Assembly (NCBI GenBank): GCA_027924585.1
Contig: BSBM01000592.1
Span: forward strand, 6,492,001-6,556,000
Origin: Larix kaempferi
Lineage: Eukaryota; Streptophyta; Pinopsida; Pinales; Pinaceae
Length of the DNA: 64,000 nt
Reading direction: 5' to 3'
In this document: positions 12,100-23,080 of the stretch, piece after piece
Numbering within the stretch: position 1 is the stretch's first letter
Layout: every line of letters starts with the position of its first letter
The notes under the pieces: model-generated
Told to the model about the DNA's origin: nothing
The model's database searches: none
The model's input: only the letters and a program-made list of their open reading frames with translations
Made by a program: the position numbers and the translations under genes

Positions 12100-13560
12100 C
12101 TAGTGCAATCCCCAGTAGCTATGTCTGCATTGGAAGTCCTAAAGACTTGCCCCGCATAGAGGAAACTATTCTTATACGCCATCGACGCGATAGAACCTAA
12201 CGACTCTCGACTGATGGCATTTGACTTAGACCAAGCCGAACCATGTTTGCCTTCAACATTAGCCTTCCAAGTCTCTGTATCAATTCGAAACATAGTCATC
12301 CATCGATGCATCATCGATGAAGGTGCCTTCACCTGCGTTATGTCGATGTTTGTTTGGCAGAATCTTGGATCCCCCACTCTACAACCATCAACAACCGCAT
12401 TAAGAGCTTACGATGGTCATGCATCCCAACCTCAGGGCCTTTTGACCAACGTTCTTGTCTAGTTAGCCGGAAAAACGATCCTAATCGATATAGAGGTTAT
12501 CAATGCACAACTTAATTACAACCTCTTACCTAGCCATAGTTACATGTATGCTATGAAGTTCGTCGCTTCGTCCATCTTCCGCATCATGATGGTCCCACAT
12601 GAGGGACGTGTGGTCAAGATTGACCAAATAACATACGATGATCCCAACACCCCCGCTACTCCCAAGAATGTTCTCCCCATGATTGAGCAACCCATGCACA
12701 ATGCTCCTACATCGTTAGTCTCCACAGTTTGACCCGGATTATACTTGGAGTCACCCATGACTTCCACGTTCCAATCCATTCCACCCCCTCTAGAGATAAC
12801 TGAGATATCGGATCTTTGCACAATTTCCTCCAACCACACAGCCCCCAACAAACAACCGTCTTTACTACCGCAACCACCTTTGGTACCAAATTACATTGGG
12901 GCGATGCCTATCCATACAATCCCATTTTTATTTCCACCATCTGGAGTGATAAGTTCACCGGTGATGGCCACTTTGAACCTCCCTGGATTAACCATAGGAC
13001 TTCCCATGTGGTACTTACCTGCCCCTAATCCTACACCAACTCCACAGGTCATTCTTCAACCAGTTCAACCTATTAACACTTCCAACTGCCCACCACCAGC
13101 AGTGGCGAACATGCCCAACTATCCCCCTTCTAGTGCAGCATCCACATCTTCCACACAACCTCCACCACCACCACCAAAAAACACTGGGGGCAGAGGCCCG
13201 CAAAACTATATCGCCCCATCGACAAGAAAACCAGTGGCACCCAAACCACCTCCCCGAGCACTCCCGAAGTGCTCCTTGTGTGACAAAATTGGCCACGCTA
13301 CCCACAATTATCCGCAGTTACCCAATATCCAAAAACACATGCAGACCTTGGATGATGACCACAACATTCCCGTGGTCATACTAAACCCCCCAGCCCATCC
13401 GCGCAATAAGGCATTACGTACTAATCACGCTTGCGCCATCTGCGGAATATATGGTCACTAACACCATTGTCCCGACCTCCCAGATTATAGAGTATCCCTC
13501 TACAAGTTGAATAATGTTGACCTAGAGACATCCCCTCCTACCATTGAATAAATTCACCCT
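12100..13560 (+). pseudogene. pol: Inner element protease and linker with two extra zinc knuckles
   Basis: The pol frame (different from gag) opens with an aspartic protease around the motif IDEGAFTCVMS near 12313. Tat elements use D-E-G-A in place of the usual D-S/T-G-A. A conserved post-protease segment follows (YNLLPSHSYMYAMK). A proline-rich linker leads to PKCSLCDKIGHATHNYPQ (13264-13317), a knuckle whose last Cys has become Tyr, and CAICGIYGH (13432-13470), a second knuckle with a stop in its loop. The latter closely resembles the gag knuckle at 11597. Stops at 12158 and 12460 lie in frame. Confidence 0.8.
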
Positions 13561-13575
13561 CCAACACCTTCCCCC

Positions 13576-15470
13576 TTGGAAGAAGTCAATACCATATACA
13601 TGATCTCTACAGTCGATAGGGACGACTCTCCTTCTACATCTACCCTTCCCTCATATGACTTGATCACTCAGCACTTCTACAGTGACGAGGAGATCCTCGA
13701 CGCCCTTACGAAACCAGATTACCCATGGGACGACATGCACCATCGATCATATTTCATCCCCGGTGAGTCCACCCCTATCGCAGCCAACCAACTGGAAATT
13801 GAAACAAAAAACTTCCTCTCCGAGAAGGTCGATTGGTTCAAAAATCCTATTCATGCCCCTGACGCCTTCGAGGAAGGAAGCATGGCAAATATTTCTCCCA
13901 TCACACAAGTAGACATTGCTTGCCGGAGTGTCCAACCTGAGATCATCACCTTGGGGGCCACTTGTATGGAATACGAAATCGGGGAAGCCAAAAAACTTTT
14001 TCAGGAGTTTCGTGATGTCTTTGCTTGGTCCTATACCGAGATGCCCAGCCTAGATCCTACTATCGTAGAACACCAAATCGACACATGGCCTGAGGTCCCA
14101 CCTGTTCGCCAGAAGCAGAGACCAATTCACCCCTCCAAACTCCCTACAGTCAAAATTGAAATTGAGAAGCTCCGGAAAGACAGATTCATATATCCCATTG
14201 CTTACACCACCTGGTTGTCCAACCCTGTACCTGTCAACAAAAAATAGGGCACTCTCTGTGTTTGTACATATTTTCGAGATCTCAATCAAGCATGTCCTAA
14301 AGACAACTTTCCCACACATTTCATCGACCAGCTCGTTGATGCTTGTGCCGGACATGAAGTCCTCTCCTTTATGGATGGCTTTTACGGGTACAACCAAATA
14401 CATATTCGAAAAGAAGACCAATATAAAACTGCGTTCACCACCCCATGGGGCACCTTTGCCTATCGGGTCATGCCATTTGGTCTAAAGAACACGGGTGCCA
14501 CTTTCCAATGAGCCATGACATACTGCTTTCACAACCTAACCCATATCATCCTAGTTTACCTAGATGACCTTACCGCTCGCTCCAAAGAATGATCTAACCA
14601 CCTAAATGACCTCCGGCAAGTTTTTCTCTAGTGTCGTAAATGCAGAATCCGCTTGAACCCTCTCAAGTGTGTCTTTTTCGTCCCTGCAGGATGGTTGTTA
14701 GGATTTATCGTGTCATAGAGAAGGATAATGGTCGACCCCTTAAAAGTCCAAGCCATCTTGGACCTACCCCCCCCTCACACCATACGTTAGTTACAAAGTC
14801 TACAAGGGAGAGTCAACTTTCTCCGTCGCTTTGTTCCTGAATATGCCATGACGGTCCACGGCTTCCTACACACCCGCAGCCCCTTTGTCTGGGACGAGTA
14901 AGCTCAAGCAGCCTTTACAACCCTCAAAACAACCCTAATTAATGCCCCTTTGATCTCCCCACCAGATTTCTCCAAGGATTTTATCCTATACATTTCGGCA
15001 TCCGAATACGTCATCTCAGGGGTGCTCGTCCAAGAAGATAGTGCACGAAAAGAACACATAATCTACTATGTGAGTCAAACCTTTTCTATCCCACAATTGT
15101 GTTACCCTCCTAAAGAGAAGTTGGCCCTAGTTGTCATCTTCTCCGTAAAAAATCTCTGTCAGTACATATTGTTAAGCACAACTACTGTAGTGGCTGACTC
15201 CAACCCTATGGTTTACCTACTGAGTCATCGTCTACTTCAAGGCCATGTGGCTAAGTGGGTCGTTATTCTCCAAGAATATGACCTCATGTTTACAACACCA
15301 AAGAGCGTCAAGGCCCTTGCTTTGGAACAACTTATGACAGAGTTTCCATCATCATCCATTTTAGCCCCCATTCAGACCAATCTCCTGGATGAACATTTAT
15401 TTATCATTTCTTTAGATGACCCTTGGTACAGTGATATCTTGGTGTACCTTCGCACTCAAAAATTTTGACT
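13576..15470 (+). pseudogene. pol: Inner element reverse transcriptase and Ty3-type RNase H
   Basis: The frame reads through a Tat-type pre-RT region (PDYPWDDMHHRSYF) into RT. Visible motifs are FRDLNQACPKDNFP, FMDGFYGYNQI, FAYRVMPFGLKNTGATFQ and the catalytic YLDDL at 14557. Primer-grip and connection follow. RNase H starts near 14950 with LYISASEYVISGVLVQ, then YPPKEKLALVVI. In-frame stops include TAG 14245, TGA near 14510 (after ATFQ, where CGA is usual), 14590 and 14630, and TGA at 15466. RT copies the genomic RNA into DNA and RNase H removes the RNA strand. This copy cannot be translated. Confidence 0.9.
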
Positions 15471-16670
15471 GGATCTCAACCGTGATGAGCGCCGACGCAT
15501 ATGTCATCATGCTTCACATTACCTTCTCCTAGGAGATGTGTTATACCATCGCGGTATTGACACCATTTTACGTCGCTACCTCACCCACGATGAGGCCGAA
15601 CAAGTCATTAATGATTGCCATAGCGGAGCTTGTGGCGGACATTTTTTCAGGGATGGCCACCACCCAAAAAATTCATCCGTGCCGGATATTTTTGGCCCTC
15701 CCTTTTCACCAACTGTATCACTGCAGCAAAACATTTCCGCAACTACCAGCTCTTTGCACCCAAGGCAAGGACCCCACCCGCCCCCCTCCACCCAGTCGTC
15801 ACTATTGGCCCCTTTTGCAAATGGGCCATCGATTTCATGGAATGCAACCCAACCTCGACAAGTGGCCATAATTACATCATTGTCGCTGTGGATTACTTCA
15901 CCGAATGGGCTGAAGCCATGCCCACATTCAACTACAAAGCCGACACCACAACTCATTTCTTCTTTAATCATGTCATCACTCAGTTCGATGTCCCCCAACA
16001 ACTAGTTTTTGACCACGACATCCACTTTGAAGACGCCATCTGGAAGGAATTGTCCATCCTTCTTAAATTCAAGCATCAATACTCTTCCGCCTATTACCCT
16101 CAAGGGAATGGTCAAGTCGAGGCCATCAATAAAATACTGAAGACCATTCTTCAACATACTGTAGACCGTCATAAGTCCAATTGGCACCATATGTTATTTC
16201 CAGCACTTTGGGCTTATCGCACTTCCACTAAGACCGCCACAGGGTTCACCCCTTTTCACTTGGTCCATAGAAACGAATCAGTTCTCCCCATAGAGTGTCA
16301 GATTCCCTCCCTACACATAGCCGTAGAACTCCTTCTCGACACCTCCCCACTTGAGCAACGCCTAATCCTTTTGGAACAGGCTAACGAAGATTGCTGGATG
16401 GCCCTTCAAACCATCGAAGCTCCAAAAAACTGCTCCAAAGCAGGTTATGATAAACACATTCACCCACGCAATTTTAGGGAAGGAGACCTTGTCCTAATCT
16501 ATGGCCAAGCACATGATAAGACTGGTAAAGGAAAGTTTGAATCCATGTGGCAAGGACCATACATCATGCATACCTGTTTGGGACATGGGGCATACATCCT
16601 CACCGATTTTGAAGGGACGCCTTTGCGCAACCCTCAAAATGGGTTGTACCTTAAATGCTTCTACCCATAA
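15471..16670 (+). pseudogene. int: Inner element integrase
   Basis: An HHCC-type start (GDVLYHRGIDTILRRY, AEQVINDCHSGACGGHF) is in the RT frame. Near 15640 frameshifts move the reading to another frame that stays open to the TAA at 16668. The core shows the first Asp in KWAIDFMECN, the second in VFDHDIHF, and Glu in GQVEAINKILK, so the DDE triad is present. The C-terminal part has SMWQGPYIMH, a GPY/F-like motif. I see no chromodomain, which agrees with a Tat rather than a chromovirus assignment. Integrase would insert the cDNA. The frameshifts in the zinc-binding region disable it. Confidence 0.88.
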
Positions 16671-16779
16671 CATCTTTTTTAGGACCCACCAGTCCCCTTT
16701 TGTACAGTTTCATTCCCTTTTTGTTTCCCACCCTTTTTTATCTACGACCTTACATTTTGATTACCCTACATGATCACAG

Positions 16780-17208
16780 ATGGGCTCCCTCCCACTACAA
16801 TACATTGGTTTCACCGATGGCACAAGTCGTTGGTCCCCGAACCTCGCCTCTGCAGCTTGGGTCTTGTATTCCCCCTCACATGAGCTCATCCACCTTGATG
16901 GAGTGTGCATAGGCACTGCTACCAACAACCAGGCTGAGTACGATGTCGTGGCCGGTCTACTAACCGCTGCCCTCCATATGGGCATAAGTCACCTCCGTGT
17001 GTTTCTTAACTCCGAGATGCTTGTCGCTCAACTCAACAGCTGTTACCAAGTACGGGATCCCTGCCTTTTTAGAAAGTTCCTGCGCACTAAACAAATGATT
17101 AGATAGTTTGAATGCATTACATTCACTCATGTCCCACGCAATCAAAATAGTGTAGCAGACCAAGTGGCTAATAATATTCTAGACTGGCACATGAATCACC
17201 ATATGTAG
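16780..17208 (+). pseudogene. Second (archaeal-type) RNase H of the inner element, downstream of integrase
   Basis: A separate ORF, 110 bp after integrase and in another frame, starts ATGGGC at 16780. It shows the archaeal/type-I RNase H pattern: GFTDGTSRW with the first catalytic Asp, NNQAEYDVV with Glu, and VPRNQNSVADQVAN with the C-terminal Asp. The expected Asp of the third motif is Asn (FLNSEMLVAQL), so the active site is broken. A TAG at 17104 breaks the frame before the last motif. Tat elements gained such an extra RNase H. It sits either before or, in some families as I recall, after integrase. The most likely job was removing RNA primers. Confidence 0.85.
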
Positions 17209-17338
17209 GGCACCAATCATACATACCATCCACATGTACATAACAATATCATTTAAATATATCAAAAATAAAATCAACCATAAGTGCATCCACGTGCATA
17301 GAAAGCAAAACATCATCACAAAAGGCACCTAAGTGCCA

Positions 17339-17339
17339 T

Positions 17340-17407
<68 letters not shown>
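17339..17407. repeat. (AT)n microsatellite
   Basis: Roughly 34 uninterrupted AT units lie between the second RNase H and the end of the antisense gene. Confidence 0.97.
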
Positions 17408-17409
<2 letters not shown>

Positions 17410-17554
17410 TGAAAATGTCATAAGTACCCACTGTACCAAAATATACATATAAACACAGCAAGGATCCCCAACAAGATCCTCGGTAAATATCATAAGCTGT
17501 ATATACAAAAAAAACCCACATGATCAGCATAGTGAAGGCAGCCCTGTCAACTGC

Positions 17555-18980
17555 CTAGTCAGACTCCTCCTGGTAGTCCTCCGCATCATCATCACCTGTG
17601 GACCCCCTTGCCTCAGCAGCAGCAGCCGCAGCTTCCCGTGCTGCCTCCTCATCCTCTCCCAGCTCCTCCTCAGGCAGCCCCTCCTTAGGATCCTCCTCCT
17701 TGCACTCCTCATCTTCCTCATCCTCCCCAAAATAAGGTACATCCCCTCGAGCAAACGCTCTCACAATCTATGCAGCCATCGCAATGCGCCGCATAATAGG
17801 CCTCCACTCCTGTGGAGCATCATAACAAATATCGATCAGCTCCTGATCCAAATGTTGCCAACCATCGCTCACGATCCCCTCCAAGAGCTGATCAATCCCT
17901 TGCCTCAAAACATCCAGAGTAATAGCAACACTCCGGCGACGACCCTGTCCACGCCTGACTGGGTCCACCCCCTCCACATGCCCGCGTCGTAGCCTATGAC
18001 CTGGCGATGGTAATGGTCCCACATCTGCCAAACAAAAACACCAAAAGGTCAAATATAGGTCCAGCAACTACAAAATGATATCATACACAAAACCTATCGA
18101 ACTGAAATAAAACAAACATACCGTCTGGGCCCTAAGCCTGACCAGGAGGTCTTGGCATCTCGGGATCCCCACGAAAGTCCATCCTAGCGTATGGATAATC
18201 CTCGATGGATATCGGTATCTGCATCCACTGTAGAAACAACTCCTTGGTGAAAAAACGACCCACTATCCCTCCACCCCTACGAGTCATCATCTCGCCCCAT
18301 CACTGCATCTACGGCTCGGTCGGGGGCGCCAATCGTATCGTTTGATGAGGCTGCAGCATTTGAACCCACTCAAAGAAAAAGGCCCATAGAAAATATGGGA
18401 AACAAAACTCCTTCCCCAAGTGTCAGACCTTGCTCAGCTCTCACCGAACAATGGTCAAATACATCTGTCCCCATGCATAGTATGTCCCGTTAAGGACGCT
18501 CTCAATCAATAACATCTGCCCTCCTGTGGCCCAGTTAGGGACATGGGAACCCAAAACCCATGCCACTGCCGCTGCAATAGCCTGCGTAACTGGTCTCTCT
18601 ATGTCACACAACATGAGTGAAGAACCACTCACCACTGCTACAGGTAAACAGTATCTCTCCAGTAAAGTCTCCATGAATATGTTTGCCGGCCTCCTCGGCT
18701 GAGTCTCGACAACCATACCTAACCGGGGAAACCCAGTCAGGAAATATACATAAGCTAGGGTCAGATCTAGCTGCTCACCCTGGATTATGAAAGCCTTGAT
18801 CTCAGAATCCCAAAACTCAACTAACTTGTTCAGCAATAGAGGTGTTGAACACATATATGGGATCTGTGCAAACTTCAGGAGCCCACTATCAACTAATGCC
18901 TCCTGAACCCTCTAGTCTATCCGAATATTCCTCCGGATGTTGGGAGGAATCTCCCACTCTCACCATCCAACCTTCGGCAT
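17555..18980 (-). pseudogene. Antisense gene of the inner element, plant-mobile-domain-like, two exons
   Basis: On the minus strand a reading frame starts at the ATG 18980-18978 (MPKVGW) and can be followed to 18122. It is crossed by several TGA/TAG codons that look like W-to-stop and Q-to-stop changes. An intron lies at 18121-18025 and the frame continues to TGA at 17555. The first exon carries VEFWDSEIKAFIIQGEQLDL and LAYVYFLTGFPRLG, resembling the aminotransferase-like plant mobile domain (PMD). The second exon ends in a very acidic Glu/Ala tail (about 17560-17750). Tat elements are known to carry such antisense ORFs 3' of pol, of unknown function. This copy is decayed, but its splice sites are intact. 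Confidence 0.72.
18025..18121 (-). other. Spliceosomal intron inside the antisense gene
   Basis: On the minus strand the 97-nt segment begins GTATGTTTGTTTTATTTC and ends TTTTTGTTTGGCAG. Joining GAC-G to AT-GTG keeps the same reading frame (phase 1) on both sides. Reading through the intron instead would give an unrelated peptide. The signals fit the plant consensus with a T-rich body. Confidence 0.75.
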
Positions 18981-19020
18981 CCTGTCAATGACAGCAATAA
19001 AGCTCATTAGATCCCCATCT

Positions 19021-19400
19021 AAAAAAAAAAAAAAAAAAACCCTCTGGAACACGCTTTCTCCTTTGAAATGCACGTTCCAGAACGCATACATCACCCATTT
19101 CCCTATGCTTCACACCGCACTTTCCTCCCTAAAAGCCACAGTCCACACCGCAAACTGAACCACCCCCCAGTTGCGCCCTGAAGCGCGTTTTCCCCTTCGA
19201 AAGCTGTGCTTCAGACCAACCCCTGCATGGGTCTACCTGCGGGGCACACCGCGGTTTCCCGAATACACCAGCGTGGTCTAGACCGCACCTTTGGCGAAGA
19301 AAACCATGCTTTGCAGCATAGCTATCCCCCCCATTGCCGTGGTCCAAACCGCACCAAACCATCTAGAACCCACGCTATGCCACATAGGTTCCCATTTATG
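19021..19400. other. A-run and CpG-rich repeat block in the inner element 3' region
   Basis: A run of A (19021-19039) is followed by about 350 bp rich in CACACCGCA, GAAGCGCGTTTTCC and similar phrases. It resembles in style the CpG-rich leader block at 8030-8700 of the same element. No coding region is supported. Confidence 0.55.
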
Positions 19401-19744
19401 GCCGGTATGAACCCCCAAAGACCCAAAAAAATACAAAAACTCTTAAATGACAAAGCTAACAACATGGGCTCGTACCTGCAACTCCTTGAATGCAAATCTA
19501 CTAGTGAAATCTCCCAAAAAATCAAATTTTACCTCTGACCTCCTCTATTGCTCTGTCAAACTCACCACACACAGATGACACATATTATGGGAACCACTTA
19601 CTATTTATAGACATTGACCTTATTTTCCTTTTTCCATTGCAGGCTCATCTGAGACTCGTTTCTCCAACCGTTGATACCAATGCACTCAACGTAGCTAGAA
19701 CTTCACGGTGGTCCGGTCAGTTTACATTTTTCACTGCCACCTTG

Positions 19745-20395
19745 TTCGAGCATATTTTAATGTCCCTCGTCACCTCAGTTTTCATGCCACTTTGGCCGTT
19801 GTCCATTTCTGACGTTCTTTATATCGCCGGATTCAGTTTTCCACGCTCGTGATGACGCTTGAGATCATTTCTTGCTCTCACATCAAAATCTTCCAGGCAT
19901 TTTTCACATGTCTCTCGTCACCTCGGTTTGTGTACCACTTTGGCCGTTGTCTGTTTCTGACTTTCTTTATATCGCCGGATTCAATTTTCCATGCTCGTGA
20001 TGATGCTTGAGATCATTTCTTGCTCTCACCTCAAAATCTTTCGAGCATTTTTTACATGTCCCTTGTCACCTTGGTTTGCGTGCCACTTTGGCCGTTGTCT
20101 GTTTCTGACGTCCTTTATATCGCTAGATTCAGATTCCCACGCTCATGATGATGCTCAAGATCATTTATCGCTCTCACCTCCAAATCTTTCGGGCATTTCT
20201 CAAATGTTCCTCGTCACCTCGATTTGCAAGCCACTATGGCCGTCGATCGTTTCTGACATTCTTTATACCACCGGATTTAGTTTTCCGTGCTCATGACAAT
20301 GCTTAAGATTATTTCTCGCCCTCATCTAAAAAACTTGTTGACATTGTGCCCTTCACCTTACCACCTCGATTTGCGTGTCACATCGGTCGCTGCCA
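19745..20395. repeat. 148-bp tandem repeats, four copies plus a fifth partial
   Basis: The phrase GTCACCTC/GTCACCTT begins at 19769, 19917, 20065, 20213 and (as CCACCTC) 20361, an exact 148-bp spacing each time. Within the unit CACTTTGGCCGTTGTC, TTCTTTATATCGCCGGATT and CGCTCGTGATGACGCTTGAG recur with 10-20% divergence. The array lies in the untranslated 3' part of the inner element. Confidence 0.93.
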
Positions 20396-22337
20396 AATCT
20401 TTACAAGTTCTCACATCACAACCTATCAATAAGCCCTCCACTCCATCCATACTGCAAGTATGACATTGTTTTGCCGCCATTCATCAACCCGCAAGGAGTG
20501 CTCCCCCCCTACCACTCTGTTGGATACCCATATTTATGCCTTGATCGAACACTTCCTCCTTGCCTTACCATCACTTTTGTTCGATATAAGTTTATCCCTT
20601 TTTCGGGCCGAGAAATTCCTTTATGAAAAAGGCACTTAGGGAGTTTCTGTTAAGCTCTTTTCTGACTCCTAAAACAATGAAAAGATCGCCGAGCAATCTT
20701 GCTTCCTTTCATGCTCGCTAAAAGTATCTGAAGGGGCATCTACCTAGTATAAGTTTACCCCTTTTTCGTACCTTGTAGACTAATTACGAAAAAGGAATAC
20801 TCTTGTCACACTGGATAGAAGAGTTCTTCACTGCATCCTTTTATCCCTTTTCGGGCTTTGAAGACTAACACACGAAAAAGCACCCTCTTGGAGTCCTCTT
20901 ACTGCTTTCAGACTCTCTAAAAGTGAAAGCAACCACGAGCAATCACCATCCTGGGCTCGTACAAATCCACAAGATGGAACATATCCACCATTTCAGAGTT
21001 TTCTTATCGCTTTCAGACTCCTTAAAATTGAAAGCACTTACGAGCATTAACTGTCCTGGGCTTGCACAAATCCACATGATAGTACCATTTTTTGAGCATA
21101 CTTTCACCCCTTCTTCGAGTTCCTTAAACCATGAAGAAGGCCCCAACGCTGCCTCTTGGCGCCACACCAAAGCATATATATAATTTCACTTTCACGACAA
21201 CTTCCCCATCTTGGTCGCCTTTATTCAGAGCATTCTGCAAAATGTCACCTTTAGAGTCTCCAGATATGATCCTTCAGTAGATCCCCCTGAGTCTTTCCCG
21301 TTGTAGTATTTATCCCTTATCCCTTAAGCTATGATTCCCATACCTAAAAGTTAGTTTCATAAGCTGTCAGGTCATCCATGTCATCATACTTTGAATAAAG
21401 GAAGTTTGAGTCCTCCCACTCCATTGACCCCAGTTATTCCCCGTCCCCACAGTACGTCAGTTCTGCCATTAGTACTATCACATATCAATTGTACACCTCG
21501 CGCTCTTATCAAGGAAACACCATCTCCTTGGTAGTTGCAAGGTCTCCCTTTGTCAATGCCAACCAATCTATTCCAGAGGATACACCCAGAGGTCCCTGTG
21601 CCTTGGACTCATTGCCATCAGCAGTGAGTTCCTACAGATCATTTGGAAAGGAGTCCTTAGTGCCTCTCCAGATGATTGTTTCTCACATGCTCGACACCAA
21701 CACCTTGATCACATCGTTGAGATTCGTACAGGGTATCGGTCATTTCAGTTATTAGTAGAAGACCTCGGATGTTACTGAACTCCAACACATCTGTGAGTCT
21801 ACTAGAGGAAACAAACATTCATATGTTCCTGTAGATATCCGGGCTATGCATGGCGACAGTTTCATGAAAGTACCCCAGTAACATGCTTCTTTGACTCATA
21901 GTTTTTGGACACCTTTAGATTCAACATTTTTATCAGTCATTCTGGTACCACAATCAGAGTGACGAATGTTTCCCAGTATATCGATTTTTCACATCAATCA
22001 TGGTTAGGCCATGGGTATGTCCCAGAATTGAGTCCCCTCTGGACCAATATGATATATACAACAATTTTCTCATGTATTTTTCTATTCCCCCTTCATGGAC
22101 CCCATTATTATATTTTGACAACGAGCATGGGTATGCCCGCCTCGTCCATATGTTGAGATACTCATCAGTAAGACATGTATTTTTAGTTCTTGGCAGTCAA
22201 TACAAACCCCATGTTCTGGTATCCAACAAGTTCGTGCTCTTCTCTATCCCAATGCTCATCACCTAGGAAAACCACAGTACTTATGATGTCCATCAAACAT
22301 ATGATGAGCTCCTGCCATCACACATCAGGGGGCAATC
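20396..22337. other. 3' untranslated part of the inner element with further short repeats and the polypurine tract
   Basis: A second, looser repeat group runs from about 20580 to 21100. TATAAGTTTATCCCTTTTTC recurs at about 20586 and 20747, and CCTGGGCTCGTACAAATCCA with its variant at about 20952 and 21053. The rest to 22320 has no supported ORF. CATCAGGGGGCAATC just before the 3' LTR (about 22323-22337) contains the short purine run that should prime plus-strand synthesis. Confidence 0.6.
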
Positions 22338-23075
22338 TATTAGCACCAAAAAAGTTCTCACTAACTCATCCCTTTGGACATACACCTATGTTAACCAAAT
22401 TTCCTACCAACCTCACCTCCAAAACCCCATAAAACCCAAATGGATATTAAAAATACCCAAAATATTCCCTCAAAAACATACTAAAACCCCAAAAGAGGGT
22501 CAAAATCAAACAAATAGGGAATAAAACCCAAAAGAAAATAAAATAAAAAATAGGGCAAAAACCCTAAAAAAGCCCTAAAACCCTAGTCCAACTTTATAAA
22601 AAGGGGTGGAGGCCCCTCATTTAATTATCCCCAATCCCTCTACCCTCATGCTGTTGAATTTTTTCAAAGCCTTAAGCTATCTATCTTAGTGCCTTTTGGC
22701 CTCCCTTGAGATAAAAACTCTTAGCCACCATCCAAGCATTGGAGAGAAGAGTACCAAACTAAGGAGCTCTGGAGCACACCACCAGAACTCCACCAGCCTC
22801 ATCTTCGAGGTAAATTTATTTTTTGCAAGCCATTTGCTTGCCCATAATAATAAAAAAAGATTCTTTATTTCACAGTTTTCTGAAGTGTATCGTTTGTTAT
22901 TTCAAGTCATATTTTACTTCATGCATGTGTTTAAGCTTAGATTTACTGTTTTATGGTATTTGCTTTAATGGTTTGTATTTAGTTTACTGTTAATTACTTC
23001 CAAACTGCTCTTAAGGATTCCATAATCCTTAATAGGTGCTCACTTGCACAGGAAGGGGCTAAAACCCCAGCCACA
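22338..23075 (+). repeat. 3' LTR of the inner element
   Basis: The 738-bp copy matches 7116-7856. It starts TATTAGCACC, so the terminal TG has become TA, another G-to-A change, and it ends CCAGCCACA. It is followed by CAGAG at 23076-23080 and then the outer gag. Confidence 0.95.
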
Positions 23076-23080
23076 CAGAG

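Larger units (their letters stand above)
7116..23075 (+). mobile_element. Inner nested LTR retrotransposon, Ty3/gypsy Tat-like, about 16 kb
   Basis: The element has paired LTRs, a perfect CAGAG duplication, a tRNA-Arg-type primer site, a 2-kb leader, gag, protease, RT, RNase H and integrase on the plus strand. A second archaeal-type RNase H lies downstream of integrase and an antisense gene follows it. Size, primer type, second RNase H and extra ORFs are all typical of the Tat lineage (Ogre, Retand, Grande and relatives). It is inactive: every ORF has nonsense codons or frameshifts, and the 3' LTR starts TA instead of TG. Confidence 0.93.
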
